From: Anaerorudis cellulosivorans
GTDB taxonomy: Bacteria > Bacteroidota > Bacteroidia > Bacteroidales > Dysgonomonadaceae
DNA: 64,000 nt
Assembly: GCF_025943985.1 (NCBI RefSeq)
Contig: NZ_JAPCWE010000005.1
Coordinates: forward strand, 62,001-126,000
Direction: 5' to 3'
This document shows, in pieces, positions 18,968-28,611 of this stretch. The translations under genes and the position numbers were made by a program. Below the pieces are notes generated by a model that saw only the letters and a list, made by a program, of their open reading frames with translations, made no database searches and was not told where the DNA came from. Position 1 is the first letter of the stretch. Each line of letters begins with the position of its first letter.

Positions 18968-20050
18968 TTATTGTATAATTTGCTTTATTGCTCCAAGTTC
19001 AGGATAAAAAATGATTTGAATGGGCTTTTTACAACTGTCGAACATTTTTTTGGTCAGCACTTCTTTCGACCCAAATTGAACGACATCGACCTCCGTTTCT
19101 TTTATGATTTGGTTGTTGTATTCCATTTTCAGATCGGCTTTGGAAGGAATATTATACACCAACCCTTCTGTCAATTTTTTTTCCAGTTGCTGCAATTCCT
19201 TTTCTGAAAGCCGCATTTCGGGTTTAGGCGTTTTGTTCGTCAACGACAAGTAAATCGGCGCTCCCGCCAAATTGTCGGCATCCACAAGTCCTAACTTTGT
19301 CGAAAAACGGGCAATTACCTTTCTTTCGATATTCATATCATCGGGAACAAAGGTTATATCCGAAGTAAACGTTTCGGTTTCAACGGTACCCGTAAACAGT
19401 TCGGTGAGTACTTTTTCCTGCAGATTCAGCTGATCCATTACCACTTTGTAGGCTTCTCCGTCGGGTGGCATGTTTTCGGCTTCCCCGATGAGAATGTCGT
19501 TACGGCTGCGACGCAATTCGAGAATCTGTTTTGCAATCAGCTCGGCTTGTTTGGCGGTTGAACCGGCCATAAGTGTTTCCTCCGAAAAAAACCGACGAGC
19601 ATCAACCGGTTGTTGGTTGGCTTTTGGAGCTTGTTCCGCCGGCACGGCAGGTTTCGTTTCAGGCATGGCATTTATCGAGCAAATCAAACCCTCTTCCGTC
19701 AAATACACAAAAGGTTCGATTGTATTGGGACGGAATTCTACCATAAACGAATGGGTTTTATCGGGAATACCTTTATTGGCAACAGCTACATTTTCCAACG
19801 AATAGACGGTTCTGTTTTCGTTTATCGGATTCTCGATACCCAAATATCGTCGTGCATACTGATAAAATTCTCCGCGTCGATAGGTCGTCTTTTTTGTTTT
19901 AAAAGTAATGACAAATGTGGTTTTCGGCAGGGAATAAACCACACCGTAATCGTTGGCCTTAACGGCATCGATACGAATGGTTTTCTGCGAAAAAACGTCG
20001 GAAAACAAAAAAACGGTGAAGAAAAATAAAAGCGCATATCTTCTTCTCAT
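18968..20050 (-). CDS. DUF4831 family secreted protein
   Basis: This 360-residue protein has a cleavable signal peptide (hydrophobic residues 5-20, then SQKTIRID). It resembles the DUF4831 family, which is confined mainly to Bacteroidota and has no known function. The region VVYSLPKTTFVI is characteristic of the N-terminal half. It is probably periplasmic or outer-membrane associated, and is co-oriented with the DUF3298 lipoprotein. Confidence 0.72.
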   Translation of the reverse strand: MRRRYALLFFFTVFLFSDVFSQKTIRIDAVKANDYGVVYSLPKTTFVITFKTKKTTYRRGEFYQYARRYLGIENPINENRTVYSLENVAVANKGIPDKTHSFMVEFRPNTIEPFVYLTEEGLICSINAMPETKPAVPAEQAPKANQQPVDARRFFSEETLMAGSTAKQAELIAKQILELRRSRNDILIGEAENMPPDGEAYKVVMDQLNLQEKVLTELFTGTVETETFTSDITFVPDDMNIERKVIARFSTKLGLVDADNLAGAPIYLSLTNKTPKPEMRLSEKELQQLEKKLTEGLVYNIPSKADLKMEYNNQIIKETEVDVVQFGSKEVLTKKMFDSCKKPIQIIFYPELGAIKQIIQ

Positions 20051-20151
20051 CTTGCTGTAGTTTTATATATTACCATTACATCAAATCTATATCAAATTCA
20101 CCTCTTTGTGAATATCCTTTTACGATCCCGGCAATTTATGCAGGTCATCTC

Positions 20152-20200
20152 CGCACCAAGTCCGTACCAAGGCTGCACCATCCTCGCTCCAAGTCCGCTC
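20152..20200 (-). repeat. Dispersed repeat family 1, copy A
   Basis: This 49-base sequence is the reverse complement of 34046-34094 except for one base. Internally it contains the motif CGGACTTGG(A/T)GCG twice. It lies in the gap upstream of the DUF4831 gene and downstream of pheS. Confidence 0.85.
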
Positions 20201-20282
20201 AATAATCTTCATTCGAATCCTATAAATACGTTAAACTATTTTTCTATCGATGGGTTGAATGGGATGTTTTGTTCCCTGCTTA

Positions 20283-20309
20283 GGAGCGAGGATGAAGCGG
20301 CCTTGGTAC
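20283..20309 (+). repeat. Dispersed repeat family 1, partial copy C
   Basis: A 27-base segment starting GGAGCGAGGATG and ending GCCTTGGTAC matches the core of the repeat at 24 of 27 positions. It is inverted relative to copy A, with about 92 bases between the arms, so the two could pair. Confidence 0.65.
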
Positions 20310-20316
20310 ATCGCTA

Positions 20317-21336
20317 TCAATATGCCGATTGGAACTGTTCCAAAAACCGCACATCGTTTTCGGAAAACATCCGCAGATCTTTTATCTGATATTTCAGGTT
20401 GGTGATACGCTCGATTCCCATTCCCAAAGCGTATCCCGAGTATATTTTGCTGTCGATGCCGCAGTTGTCGAGCACATTGGGATCGACCATGCCGCAGCCC
20501 AAAATCTCTACCCATCCGGTATATTTGCAGAAAGGACAGCCTTTTCCTCCACACAAATTGCACGATATATCCATTTCGGCACTGGGTTCGGTAAACGGGA
20601 AATAGGAGGGACGCAAGCGAATGTCGGTTCCGGTGCCAAACATTTCTTTAGCAAAGAAGAGCAGCGCTTGTTTGAGGTCGGCAAACGACACGTCCTTATC
20701 GATATACAGGGCTTCTACCTGGTGGAAAAAACAATGGGTACGATACGAAATGGCTTCGTTTCGATACACTCTTCCCGGGCAAATAATGCGAATGGGAGGT
20801 TGTGTTTTTTCCATTACCCGTGTCTGTACCGATGAGGTATGGGTACGGAGCAGGATGTCGGGATTATTCCGGATAAAGAAGGTGTCCTGCATATCGCGCG
20901 CCGGATGATCTTCGGGAAAATTCAACGAAGTAAACACATGCCAGTCGTCTTCAATTTCGGGACCTTCGGCAATGGAAAAGCCCAATCTTTTGAATATGTC
21001 GCATATCTCTTCTTTCACGATAGATAGGGGATGACGCGTACCTAAAGGTATAGGATAGGCCGTTCGCGATAAGTCGAGATCGGAATAAGCCGTTTCCCTG
21101 TCTTCAAATTGTTTTTTAAGGGATTGAATTTTATCTTGTGTTTTTTGTTTCAATTCATTAAGCAACATGCCTACTTCCCTTTTCTGATCGGCCGGAATGT
21201 GGCGAAATTCATCCATCAGGGAAGGAATCAATCCCTTTTTGCTTAGATATTTAATACGGAGTGCTTCTAATTCGTCTAAAGTGGATGCCGATAAATTCTC
21301 AATTTCGGCAAGGAGTGATTTTATTTTTTCTATCAT
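20317..21336 (-). CDS. pheS: Phenylalanyl-tRNA synthetase alpha subunit
   Basis: This 339-residue class II synthetase subunit is the catalytic part of the (alpha-beta)2 enzyme charging tRNA-Phe. The N-terminal coiled-coil arm occupies about residues 1-90. Motif-2-type residues are in RVYRNEAI, and the motif 3 region reads YALGMGIERI near residue 310. HPARDMQDTFF is the family signature. Its partial repeat-bearing 3' gap adjoins DUF4831, and a good divergent promoter pair separates it from tilS. pheT is not in the window. Confidence 0.95.
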   Translation of the reverse strand: MIEKIKSLLAEIENLSASTLDELEALRIKYLSKKGLIPSLMDEFRHIPADQKREVGMLLNELKQKTQDKIQSLKKQFEDRETAYSDLDLSRTAYPIPLGTRHPLSIVKEEICDIFKRLGFSIAEGPEIEDDWHVFTSLNFPEDHPARDMQDTFFIRNNPDILLRTHTSSVQTRVMEKTQPPIRIICPGRVYRNEAISYRTHCFFHQVEALYIDKDVSFADLKQALLFFAKEMFGTGTDIRLRPSYFPFTEPSAEMDISCNLCGGKGCPFCKYTGWVEILGCGMVDPNVLDNCGIDSKIYSGYALGMGIERITNLKYQIKDLRMFSENDVRFLEQFQSAY

Positions 21337-21373
21337 CGTGTATAAAATTCTACAGCGTAATCTTTATTTTTTA

Positions 21374-21404
21374 CAAAAATACATTTTCCTGGGCGATTAG
21401 CCAA
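21374..21404 (-). promoter_or_regulatory. Promoter of pheS
   Basis: Read on the minus strand, TTG (21402-21404) and TATTTTTG (21374-21381) are 20 bases apart. The predicted start near 21367 gives a leader of about 30 nucleotides. Confidence 0.55.
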
Positions 21405-21435
21405 TATTTTCGGTAAAAGATTTGCAAACATGGGG

Positions 21436-21465
21436 TTGAGTATCGGTTCTAAATTCGTACTTTTG
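21436..21465 (+). promoter_or_regulatory. Promoter of tilS
   Basis: TTG at 21436-21438 and TACTTTTG at 21458-21465 are 19 bases apart. Transcription would begin near 21472, about 20 bases before the tilS ATG. Confidence 0.6.
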
Positions 21466-21492
21466 TGGGAGCAAAACACCGAATAAATAGGG

Positions 21493-22809
21493 ATGATCGA
21501 AAAAGTTCGCAGTTATATTCAAGAAAATCGATTGTTGGCTCCAGAAGATCGCGTAATTGTTGGATTTAGCGGGGGGATGGATTCCGTTACCTTGCTCGAT
21601 GTACTTTTGTCGTTGGGATACAGCTGCGTGGCAGCACATTGCAATTTTCATCTTCGCGGAGAAGAATCCGAACGCGATGCCGCATTTGTGAAGCGGTGGT
21701 GTGAACATGTCGGAGTAGAACTGGTTTCGGTGGATTTCGATACCCGTCGGTACGCAACCACGCATAAAATTTCCATTGAAATGGCAGCACGCGAATTGCG
21801 ATATACCTGGTTTGAAGACATACGCAAAGAACATCATGCCCAGGCTGTTGCGGTAGCACATCACCGCGATGATTTGGTGGAAACAGTGTTGCTGAATCTT
21901 ATTCGTGGAACAGGCATAAGGGGGCTTACCGGCATCCCACCCAAAAACAACTTTATCGTACGACCTTTGCTGGGTGTTTCGCGCGACGAAATTGAAGTTT
22001 ATGTTGAAGAGCGAAAATTGCCGTTTATTTTCGACAGCAGCAACAGCGACGATGTTTTCGTGCGAAATTTCCTGCGGTTGAACGTCATGCCTCTGCTTGA
22101 AAAAATCAATCCGTCGGTTAAAAATGCCATTTATCGCACGGCACAACATGTTGGTGAAGCAAAAAAAATCTACGATTTTTATGTGGAGACTCAAAAAAAA
22201 GCGATTTTTGTCGATAACCGTATCGATATCGACAAACTCAAAGCGACCCTCTCGCCTGCCGCTATGTTGTTCGAAATACTTTCGCCTTTGGGTTTCAATG
22301 CTTCGGTAATCGAAGATATTTGTCGACGTTTGGACAGTATACCGGGTAACGTGTTTTATTCGAATGATTATCGGTTGATCAAGGATAGAAACAAGCTTAT
22401 TTTGGACAAAAATACAGATAAAAAGCCTCAACAGGAAGAATACTTGATCGATAAAGTTTCACAAGAGATTACCGATCCCATTCGTTTAAAAATCAATTTT
22501 TTATCGGGGGATATAGTTATTAACAAAGATGCCCGTTTTTTGTATGCCGATGCCGATAAACTCTCCTTTCCATTAACCCTTCGCAAATGGCAGTCGGGCG
22601 ATTGGTTTGTCCCCTTTGGTATGAAGGGGAGGAAGAAGCTGAGCGATTTTTTTACCGATCGAAAATTCAGTCTTGTCGATAAAGAAAATGCCTGGGTGCT
22701 TACTTCGGGTGAAAACATGGTGTGGATTGTGGGAGAGCGCTCCGATGAGCGATTTAAAGTTACCGAATTTACTGAAAATGTTATGGTTGTAGAATTCATT
22801 AAGGATTAG
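21493..22809 (+). CDS. tilS: tRNA(Ile)-lysidine synthase
   Basis: This 438-residue PP-loop ATPase converts the wobble C34 of tRNA-Ile(CAU) to lysidine. The pyrophosphate-binding motif FSGGMDSVTLLD is at about residues 25-36, followed by AAHCNFHLRG. The C-terminal TilS substrate-binding domain is present (FVPFGMKGRKKLSDFFTD), so the protein is complete. It is divergent from pheS. Confidence 0.94.
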   Translation: MIEKVRSYIQENRLLAPEDRVIVGFSGGMDSVTLLDVLLSLGYSCVAAHCNFHLRGEESERDAAFVKRWCEHVGVELVSVDFDTRRYATTHKISIEMAARELRYTWFEDIRKEHHAQAVAVAHHRDDLVETVLLNLIRGTGIRGLTGIPPKNNFIVRPLLGVSRDEIEVYVEERKLPFIFDSSNSDDVFVRNFLRLNVMPLLEKINPSVKNAIYRTAQHVGEAKKIYDFYVETQKKAIFVDNRIDIDKLKATLSPAAMLFEILSPLGFNASVIEDICRRLDSIPGNVFYSNDYRLIKDRNKLILDKNTDKKPQQEEYLIDKVSQEITDPIRLKINFLSGDIVINKDARFLYADADKLSFPLTLRKWQSGDWFVPFGMKGRKKLSDFFTDRKFSLVDKENAWVLTSGENMVWIVGERSDERFKVTEFTENVMVVEFIKD

Positions 22810-22919
22810 TGAGGTGACTTTTCATTTTTCTGTGAAAATTTTTTCGTGTTTTCGTGCAACTTTTTCCCGATTTTTACATTATAACTATAAAGGAGTATAT
22901 TTAAATAAGCCACTGAAAT

Positions 22920-23057
22920 ATGAAAGCAAGTGATTTACGCGACATTTTTGCGATAGCAACATTAACGGGATTTGCATATTTGATGCTTCGCAGTTACCGT
23001 ATTCGAAAAAAGAAAGAGCGCGAATTAAAAGATTTTGCCCATTTACAACTTTTCTGA
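22920..23057 (+). CDS. 45-residue single-span membrane protein
   Basis: This short ORF is easily missed. It encodes 45 residues beginning MKASDLRDIFAIATL, with one hydrophobic stretch at about residues 8-24, then a strongly basic segment (RSYRIRKKKERELK). The charge distribution suggests a single helix with the basic tail in the cytoplasm. An AGGAG sequence lies about 25 bases upstream, too far for a classical ribosome site. It lies in the tilS-serS gap on the same strand. I do not recognise it, and conservation has not been tested. Confidence 0.5.
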   Translation: MKASDLRDIFAIATLTGFAYLMLRSYRIRKKKERELKDFAHLQLF

Positions 23058-23166
23058 CCGGCAGAATCGGCAGAAAACAATAAAGGTGATTTCAACTGTT
23101 TTTCGTGCAAAGTTTTTTCTTACCTTTGCATGTTAGAAAACGACAAATAGTTGAAATTGCTTTTTT

Positions 23167-24438
23167 ATGCTTACACTAAAGACAATAAACGAAAATCCGG
23201 AAGAGGTAATTCGTAAACTTGCGAAAAAAAATTTCGATGCCAAAGCGCTTGTTGATCAAATCATCGAATTGGATAATGAGCGAAGAAGCACTCAGGCTGT
23301 TCTCGACAGTACATTGGCCGAAATCAATTCCCTTTCCCGCTCAATCGGGAAGTTGCTCAAAGAAGGGAAAAAAGAAGAAGCTTCGCAAATTCGAGATAAA
23401 GTAAGCAAACTGAAAGAAACATCCCGTAGTTATGACGATACCCTGAAAGAAACCGAAGAAAAAATACAAAATCTCCTGGTACTTCTTCCCAATCTTCCCC
23501 ATGATTCGGTTCCCGAAGGAAAATCGGCAGAAGATAATGTGGTTGAAAAAACCGGAGGAAAAATGCCGGAACTCCCTGCCGATGCTCTTCCTCATTGGGA
23601 GTTGGCCGGAAAATATGATATTATCGATTTTGAATTGGGCGTTAAAATCACCGGTGCCGGCTTTCCGGTATACAAAGGGAAGGGAGCACAGCTGCAACGT
23701 GCACTCATCAATTTCTTTTTAGACAAGGCTCGCGAAGCCGGCTTTGAAGAAGTGCAGCCACCCTATATGGTTAACGCTGCATCGGGATTTGGAACAGGAC
23801 AACTGCCCGATAAGGAAGGACAGATGTATCATGTGGAAATCGATGATCTCTATTTGATTCCTACTGCCGAAGTGCCTGTCACCAATATATATCGCGATGT
23901 AATTCTCGACGAAAAAGACCTACCCATAAAAAATACGGCATATTCGGCTTGTTTCCGTCGCGAAGCAGGTTCGTACGGAAAGGATGTACGCGGACTCAAC
24001 CGCCTGCATCAGTTCGATAAAGTGGAAATTGTCTGCATTGAAAAGCCCGAAAATTCCTATGCACGTCTGCGACAGATGGTGGACCACGTACAAACATTGG
24101 TCGATGCCTTGGAATTACCGTGGCGCATTCTTCGTCTTTGTGGTGGCGATATGAGTTTTACGTCGGCTCTGACGTTCGATTTCGAAGTATTTTCTGCTGC
24201 ACAGAAACGGTGGTTGGAAGTAAGTTCGGTGTCGAATTTTGAAAGTTATCAGGCCAACCGACTGAAATGCCGCTACCGCGATGCTAACCGCAAAATCCAC
24301 CTTTGCCACACCCTCAACGGCAGTGCTTTGGCCTTACCCCGTATTGTAGCGGCCTTGCTCGAGAACAACCAAACGCCCCACGGTATCCTCATCCCCGGCG
24401 TATTGGTACCTTATACCGGCTTTGATCGCATCGATTAA
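23167..24438 (+). CDS. serS: Seryl-tRNA synthetase
   Basis: This 423-residue class II synthetase charges tRNA-Ser and supplies Ser-tRNA for any selenocysteine route. The N-terminal long coiled-coil arm spans about residues 30-105. The motif 2 region is in CFRREAGSYGKDVRGL, and motif 3 in NGSALALPRIVAALLENNQ near the C-terminus. A TACCTTTG -7-like element at 23121-23128 lies about 40 bases upstream of the ATG. Confidence 0.96.
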   Translation: MLTLKTINENPEEVIRKLAKKNFDAKALVDQIIELDNERRSTQAVLDSTLAEINSLSRSIGKLLKEGKKEEASQIRDKVSKLKETSRSYDDTLKETEEKIQNLLVLLPNLPHDSVPEGKSAEDNVVEKTGGKMPELPADALPHWELAGKYDIIDFELGVKITGAGFPVYKGKGAQLQRALINFFLDKAREAGFEEVQPPYMVNAASGFGTGQLPDKEGQMYHVEIDDLYLIPTAEVPVTNIYRDVILDEKDLPIKNTAYSACFRREAGSYGKDVRGLNRLHQFDKVEIVCIEKPENSYARLRQMVDHVQTLVDALELPWRILRLCGGDMSFTSALTFDFEVFSAAQKRWLEVSSVSNFESYQANRLKCRYRDANRKIHLCHTLNGSALALPRIVAALLENNQTPHGILIPGVLVPYTGFDRID

Positions 24439-24523
24439 GAAAAAGTTTGCCGGGCATACGTTGTGGTGGGCTTTTAATTGCCGACTATCTTAACGATATC
24501 GGCTTAGGAACAAACAATTCAAG

Positions 24524-26179
24524 TTATTTCTTTTTTACAAGATAAACCTCTTTTGTGAGGCTTTTGTTGTATCGATGACTGTCCGGTTTTTGCCAGTTGT
24601 TGTCGAAGGTTCCCAAATATTCTGCAGTTACCTCCAAATTTTCAAGTAAATCCGGTGCCGGTTTTTCGCTGACAAGAACAAAAGGCAATGCAGCATATAC
24701 CGCAGAATCGTTTTTGAGATCGATAGGGGTGATACTCCTTCCTGCCTCATATACCAATTCCATTCGGATGGTTCCCTCTTCTTCCGGATAACGGAATGGG
24801 AGTCCTTGCACCTTGGGGTCGTCTCTCAACGCACTGATGCTGTGCCTGTTTTCATTGACAAACAATCGGGTGACCGGTTGGTAATAAAACAGGATGAAAC
24901 TCATCATTATTAAAACGGTACCCAAAAATATCCTGTTCGGGAATATACCTTTTTTTCCGTATAATCCAATGAATAAATAGATTGCGATTGCCCAAAATAC
25001 AAATGATGGAAGGATGAGATGGAAAAACAAATCTATATGGCCATCTTTTGCAAGAAAGTATATTCCGATGGGCATGATCAGCGATATGACGGCAATTAGC
25101 GTTCCGTTTATCCGCAATACAATTTTTTCCCCTTTGCTCATACCATTAACATTTTTCATGGAATACCATAAATAAAAAGCAATATTGATGGCTCCGGGAA
25201 TAAGCATAGGCAACAAATATCGGGGTTTCTTTTCGGGAATCAAGGAAAGCAAAATCAGAGCCGCGAGTGTCCAGATTACGGACAGGCGGAATATATTGCG
25301 AGGTTCCGAGATTTCTTTACGAAAGTAATGGAAATAATAAAAGAGGGAAGTAACCCAAAAAAGCGCCCAAATGCCTGCTTCAGCAGGAAATTGCCAATAA
25401 TACCACAGCGGCCTCACATTGTGGCTAAGCCATGCCCCCGATTCTTTAGCTGCTACAGCCGAGCCGGTTTCGGGATGGAAAGCGGCAATATAAGCCGGCC
25501 ACCAGAAGGAAACGATAAGGGTAAGCAAGATCATGCCGATAAAAGGTGCGGTTTTTCCTTTCAGCGATGGTTTTTCTACGATAATAAAAGCGATGAGAAA
25601 CGGCAAGAGTAAAGCATAAAAAGATACCGGTCCTTTGCTTAGGAAGGAGAGCCCCATGAAAAATCCGGCGAGCAGAAACCTTAACCATTGTTTGCCTTCC
25701 GACTTGAAAGCTCCCCATATAAAATAGATGGCACCCAGCATAAAGGCATGGCAATAGATATCCCACGTGGCATTGCGCCCCATCATTACCGGATTGTAGC
25801 AGGTGGCCAATACCAGTGCTGCCATGAATGCGAGAAAAGTTTCACCGGTAATCGTGCGAACCAGCAGGAACAAGAAAAGCACCATTATCGTTGCCGCAAC
25901 ACCGGCTGCCGAACGTTGTGCAGCAAGATTATGTGGAAATGCCTGTTCAATTACGGCTGCAATCCACGTGGGCAAGGGTGGTTTTTCCAAACGCAACTCC
26001 CCATTCATGGTGGGAATCAAATAATTGCCCGAGTTTACCATTTCCCGTGCCGTAACAAGGTTGCGGGATTCCATTAAATCGGCAGGAATGGCGTCATTGT
26101 GAACAAAAAAAGAAACGAAGCAAACCGATAAGATGATTAAACAGAGAACGGGTAAAGAAATTTTTGAGTCAGGATTCAT
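24524..26179 (-). CDS. ArnT-like GT39 family glycosyltransferase (second copy)
   Basis: This 551-residue GT-C membrane protein has about 11-13 hydrophobic segments. The first periplasmic loop has LMESRNLVTAREM and then RLEKPPLPTW, the acidic and EKPP signatures of PMT/ArnT enzymes that use a polyprenyl-phosphate sugar donor. The soluble C-terminal tail begins near residue 440. It is not adjacent to other glycan genes and is convergent with serS. It is distant from the copy at 7668-9215, so the two probably use different acceptors. Confidence 0.84.
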   Translation of the reverse strand: MNPDSKISLPVLCLIILSVCFVSFFVHNDAIPADLMESRNLVTAREMVNSGNYLIPTMNGELRLEKPPLPTWIAAVIEQAFPHNLAAQRSAAGVAATIMVLFLFLLVRTITGETFLAFMAALVLATCYNPVMMGRNATWDIYCHAFMLGAIYFIWGAFKSEGKQWLRFLLAGFFMGLSFLSKGPVSFYALLLPFLIAFIIVEKPSLKGKTAPFIGMILLTLIVSFWWPAYIAAFHPETGSAVAAKESGAWLSHNVRPLWYYWQFPAEAGIWALFWVTSLFYYFHYFRKEISEPRNIFRLSVIWTLAALILLSLIPEKKPRYLLPMLIPGAINIAFYLWYSMKNVNGMSKGEKIVLRINGTLIAVISLIMPIGIYFLAKDGHIDLFFHLILPSFVFWAIAIYLFIGLYGKKGIFPNRIFLGTVLIMMSFILFYYQPVTRLFVNENRHSISALRDDPKVQGLPFRYPEEEGTIRMELVYEAGRSITPIDLKNDSAVYAALPFVLVSEKPAPDLLENLEVTAEYLGTFDNNWQKPDSHRYNKSLTKEVYLVKKK

Positions 26180-26438
26180 CCGGTTATGAAATAGTATTGT
26201 TTTGTTTTATTCGAAAAAAATCAATTGATGGCCACATGGATTCTTGCAAGAAGGCCAAATTAATGAAAGGCAAATGTATAAATTTTTGATTTGATATCTC
26301 CATGTTTTGTGCAAAAATACAAGATCAAAGGAAAAAATGGATCGTGAGTGGTCGCAAAAATCTTTTCGTCTCAAATCGGCATTTCAAAAAGAAAAACCGT
26401 ACCTTTGTCTTGTCTAAATCGTTTAAACAATTAAAATC

Positions 26439-27269
26439 ATGGCGGAAGAAATACCTCAATTATTCGAAGACAAAAGAAAGGTTACCACTTATCGTTTACA
26501 GGAAATGAAACAGCGGGGTGAAAAAATAGCCATGCTTACCGCTTACGATTATTCGATGGCCGGTATTATCGATCAGGCCGGTATGGATGTGATCCTGGTG
26601 GGCGATTCTGCATCGAACGTGATGGCCGGCAATGTCACTACCTTGCCGATTACTCTCGACCAGATGATTTATCATGGCAAGTCGGTGATGAAAGCCGTAA
26701 AACGGGCTATGGTAGTAGTGGATATGCCTTTTGGCAGCTATCAGGGAAATCCCATCGAAGCTGTGGCTTCGGCCGTGAAAATCATGAAGGAAACGCAAGC
26801 CGATGCCGTGAAGCTGGAGGGTGGAAAAGAAGTCTTGGAGTCGGTTACCCGCATTTTGAGTGCGGGAATTCCCATCATGGGCCATCTGGGGCTGACGCCT
26901 CAATCCATCAACAAATTCGGCACATATACCGTACGGGCACGGGAAGAAGACGAAGCCAACCGATTGATTGACGACGCGCATCTGCTTCAGGAAGCGGGAT
27001 GTTTTGCGCTGGTGCTGGAAAAGATTCCGGCCGAATTGGCAAAACGCGTGGCTTCTGAGCTCGAAATTCCCGTTATCGGGATCGGAGCAGGACCTTATGT
27101 CGATGGTCAGGTGTTGGTGATGCACGATATGCTGGGTATCAATAAAAATTTTTCGCCTCGTTTCTTACGTCGGTATGCCAACCTTTTCGATGATATTACC
27201 AAGGCGGTTCAGTCCTACATAAAAGACGTTAAAACTACCGATTTCCCTTCGCCGGAAGAGAGTTATTGA
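26439..27269 (+). CDS. panB: 3-methyl-2-oxobutanoate hydroxymethyltransferase
   Basis: This 276-residue enzyme adds a hydroxymethyl group from 5,10-methylene-THF to 2-oxoisovalerate, the first committed step to pantothenate and CoA. Landmarks are [11 protein letters not shown] near residue 27, [13 protein letters not shown] (metal-binding Asp), and [15 protein letters not shown] near 210. Its length is normal. A TACCTTTG -7-like element lies at 26400-26407, about 32 bases before the ATG. Confidence 0.95.
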   Translation: MAEEIPQLFEDKRKVTTYRLQEMKQRGEKIAMLTAYDYSMAGIIDQAGMDVILVGDSASNVMAGNVTTLPITLDQMIYHGKSVMKAVKRAMVVVDMPFGSYQGNPIEAVASAVKIMKETQADAVKLEGGKEVLESVTRILSAGIPIMGHLGLTPQSINKFGTYTVRAREEDEANRLIDDAHLLQEAGCFALVLEKIPAELAKRVASELEIPVIGIGAGPYVDGQVLVMHDMLGINKNFSPRFLRRYANLFDDITKAVQSYIKDVKTTDFPSPEESY

Positions 27270-27299
27270 TCTTTAGCAGCGAAGAATGTTACGTGCAGC

Positions 27300-27791
27300 T
27301 CACGTTGATGGAAGGGGACGATCTTGGGTGATCGTGAAATAGTCGGGAATTTCCCGCAAATAGCAGAACGTTTGATTTTCATAATCCATTTTACAACAGT
27401 AATGTACCAATCCGTTGGAAACAGTCAAGTATTTTACGCGCAAAACGCTGTTGTAACGGGCAATCTGATCAAAAACATCCCGCGTAATGGTTATTTGGGG
27501 GCTTTTATATTCCAAGATCATCAGCGGTTCCAAGCGATTATTATACACTACTGTATCACAGCGTCGCGTCATGGAGTTCAAGGTTATAGGGATTTCGTTT
27601 GCCATCAGCGAAAGGGGATATCCTTTTTTCGCAATGAGATAATGAACAAAATGTTGACGCACCCATTCTTCGGGTGTCAACGCTACATATTTACGCCGCA
27701 ACTTGTCGAAAATGACAAGTCCGCTGTCGGTTTCCAAAATTTTCGCATCAAAAGGAGGTAAATTTAGTATGTAGCGATTATCTTTGTCCAT
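27300..27791 (-). CDS. HsdR-N domain PD-(D/E)XK protein, stand-alone
   Basis: This 163-residue protein corresponds to the N-terminal nuclease domain of type I restriction R subunits only. The likely active site is CDTVVYN near residue 79 with LEYKSP (E-x-K) near residue 94. There is no helicase part, and hsdM/hsdS are absent. In Bacteroidota this short family is commonly encoded next to holA and is probably a housekeeping nuclease of unknown role. It is divergent from the AMP nucleosidase gene. Confidence 0.78.
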   Translation of the reverse strand: MDKDNRYILNLPPFDAKILETDSGLVIFDKLRRKYVALTPEEWVRQHFVHYLIAKKGYPLSLMANEIPITLNSMTRRCDTVVYNNRLEPLMILEYKSPQITITRDVFDQIARYNSVLRVKYLTVSNGLVHYCCKMDYENQTFCYLREIPDYFTITQDRPLPST

Positions 27792-27826
27792 AAATTGATA
27801 CGATAGAAAACAAAATTAGCGTATTT

Positions 27827-28600
27827 ATGAAAACCAAACAAGAAATTGTTGAAAATTGGCTGCCTCGCTATACCAAAAGGGCTCTGAAAGATTTTACCCC
27901 ATATATCCTATTGGCAAATTTCCAGAAATATGTGGAAATATTTGCCGATCATTTTGATGTACCCATTGTCGGGCTAGACAGCAACATGCCCAATGCGTCG
28001 GCAAACGGAATTACCATTATCAATTTCGGAATGGGAAGTGCCAATGCAGCCACCATCATGGATTTGTTGAGTGCCATTACGCCACGGGCTGCACTTTTTC
28101 TGGGCAAATGCGGAGGATTGAAAAAACGAAGCGATTTGGGCGATTATATCTTGCCCATTGCTGCTATTCGGGGAGAAGGTACATCCAACGACTACTTTCC
28201 GCCCGAAGTACCTTCGTTGCCGGCTTTCAGTTTATTGCGTTCGGTTTCTTACAATATTCGCGATTTTAATCGGGAATACTGGACGGGAACGGTCTATACC
28301 ACAAACCGCCGTGTTTGGGAGTATGACGACGATTTCAAAAATTATCTGCGCCGTATTCGTGTGTTGGCGGTCGATATGGAAACGGCAACCCTTTTTACCT
28401 GCGGATTTGCCAATCATATCCCCACCGGTGCTTTATTGCTTGTTTCGGACCAACCCATGATTTCTTCAGGGGTAAAAACAGAAGAAATGGATAAGATTGT
28501 TACACAACAATTTGTGGAGGAACACGTGATGATCGGCATTAAATCGCTATCGATGCTGATTCAGGAAGGCGCAAACGTAAAACATCTTCGTTTCGATTGA
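27827..28600 (+). CDS. amn: AMP nucleosidase
   Basis: This 257-residue enzyme of the nucleoside phosphorylase fold is expected to hydrolyse AMP to adenine and ribose 5-phosphate. MGSANAATIMDLL and ALFLGKCGGL lie in the first half, and the acidic DMETATLFTCGFAN (purine/ribose-binding Glu) is near residue 185. It is the short Bacteroidota form without the N-terminal regulatory domain of E. coli Amn. holA follows 11 bases downstream, likely in the same operon. Confidence 0.85.
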   Translation: MKTKQEIVENWLPRYTKRALKDFTPYILLANFQKYVEIFADHFDVPIVGLDSNMPNASANGITIINFGMGSANAATIMDLLSAITPRAALFLGKCGGLKKRSDLGDYILPIAAIRGEGTSNDYFPPEVPSLPAFSLLRSVSYNIRDFNREYWTGTVYTTNRRVWEYDDDFKNYLRRIRVLAVDMETATLFTCGFANHIPTGALLLVSDQPMISSGVKTEEMDKIVTQQFVEEHVMIGIKSLSMLIQEGANVKHLRFD

Positions 28601-28611
28601 TATAATTTATT

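Noticed and set aside
21397-22431. 344-codon open frame on the minus strand opposite tilS
   Set aside because: It lies antisense to a clear, complete tilS, has a low-complexity His/Phe-rich product with no motif, and uses no promoter. A frame shadow.
22903-22918. AATAAGCCACTGAAA resembling the start of repeat family 2
   Set aside because: Only about 15 bases match and the rest does not align with the other copies, so it may be chance.
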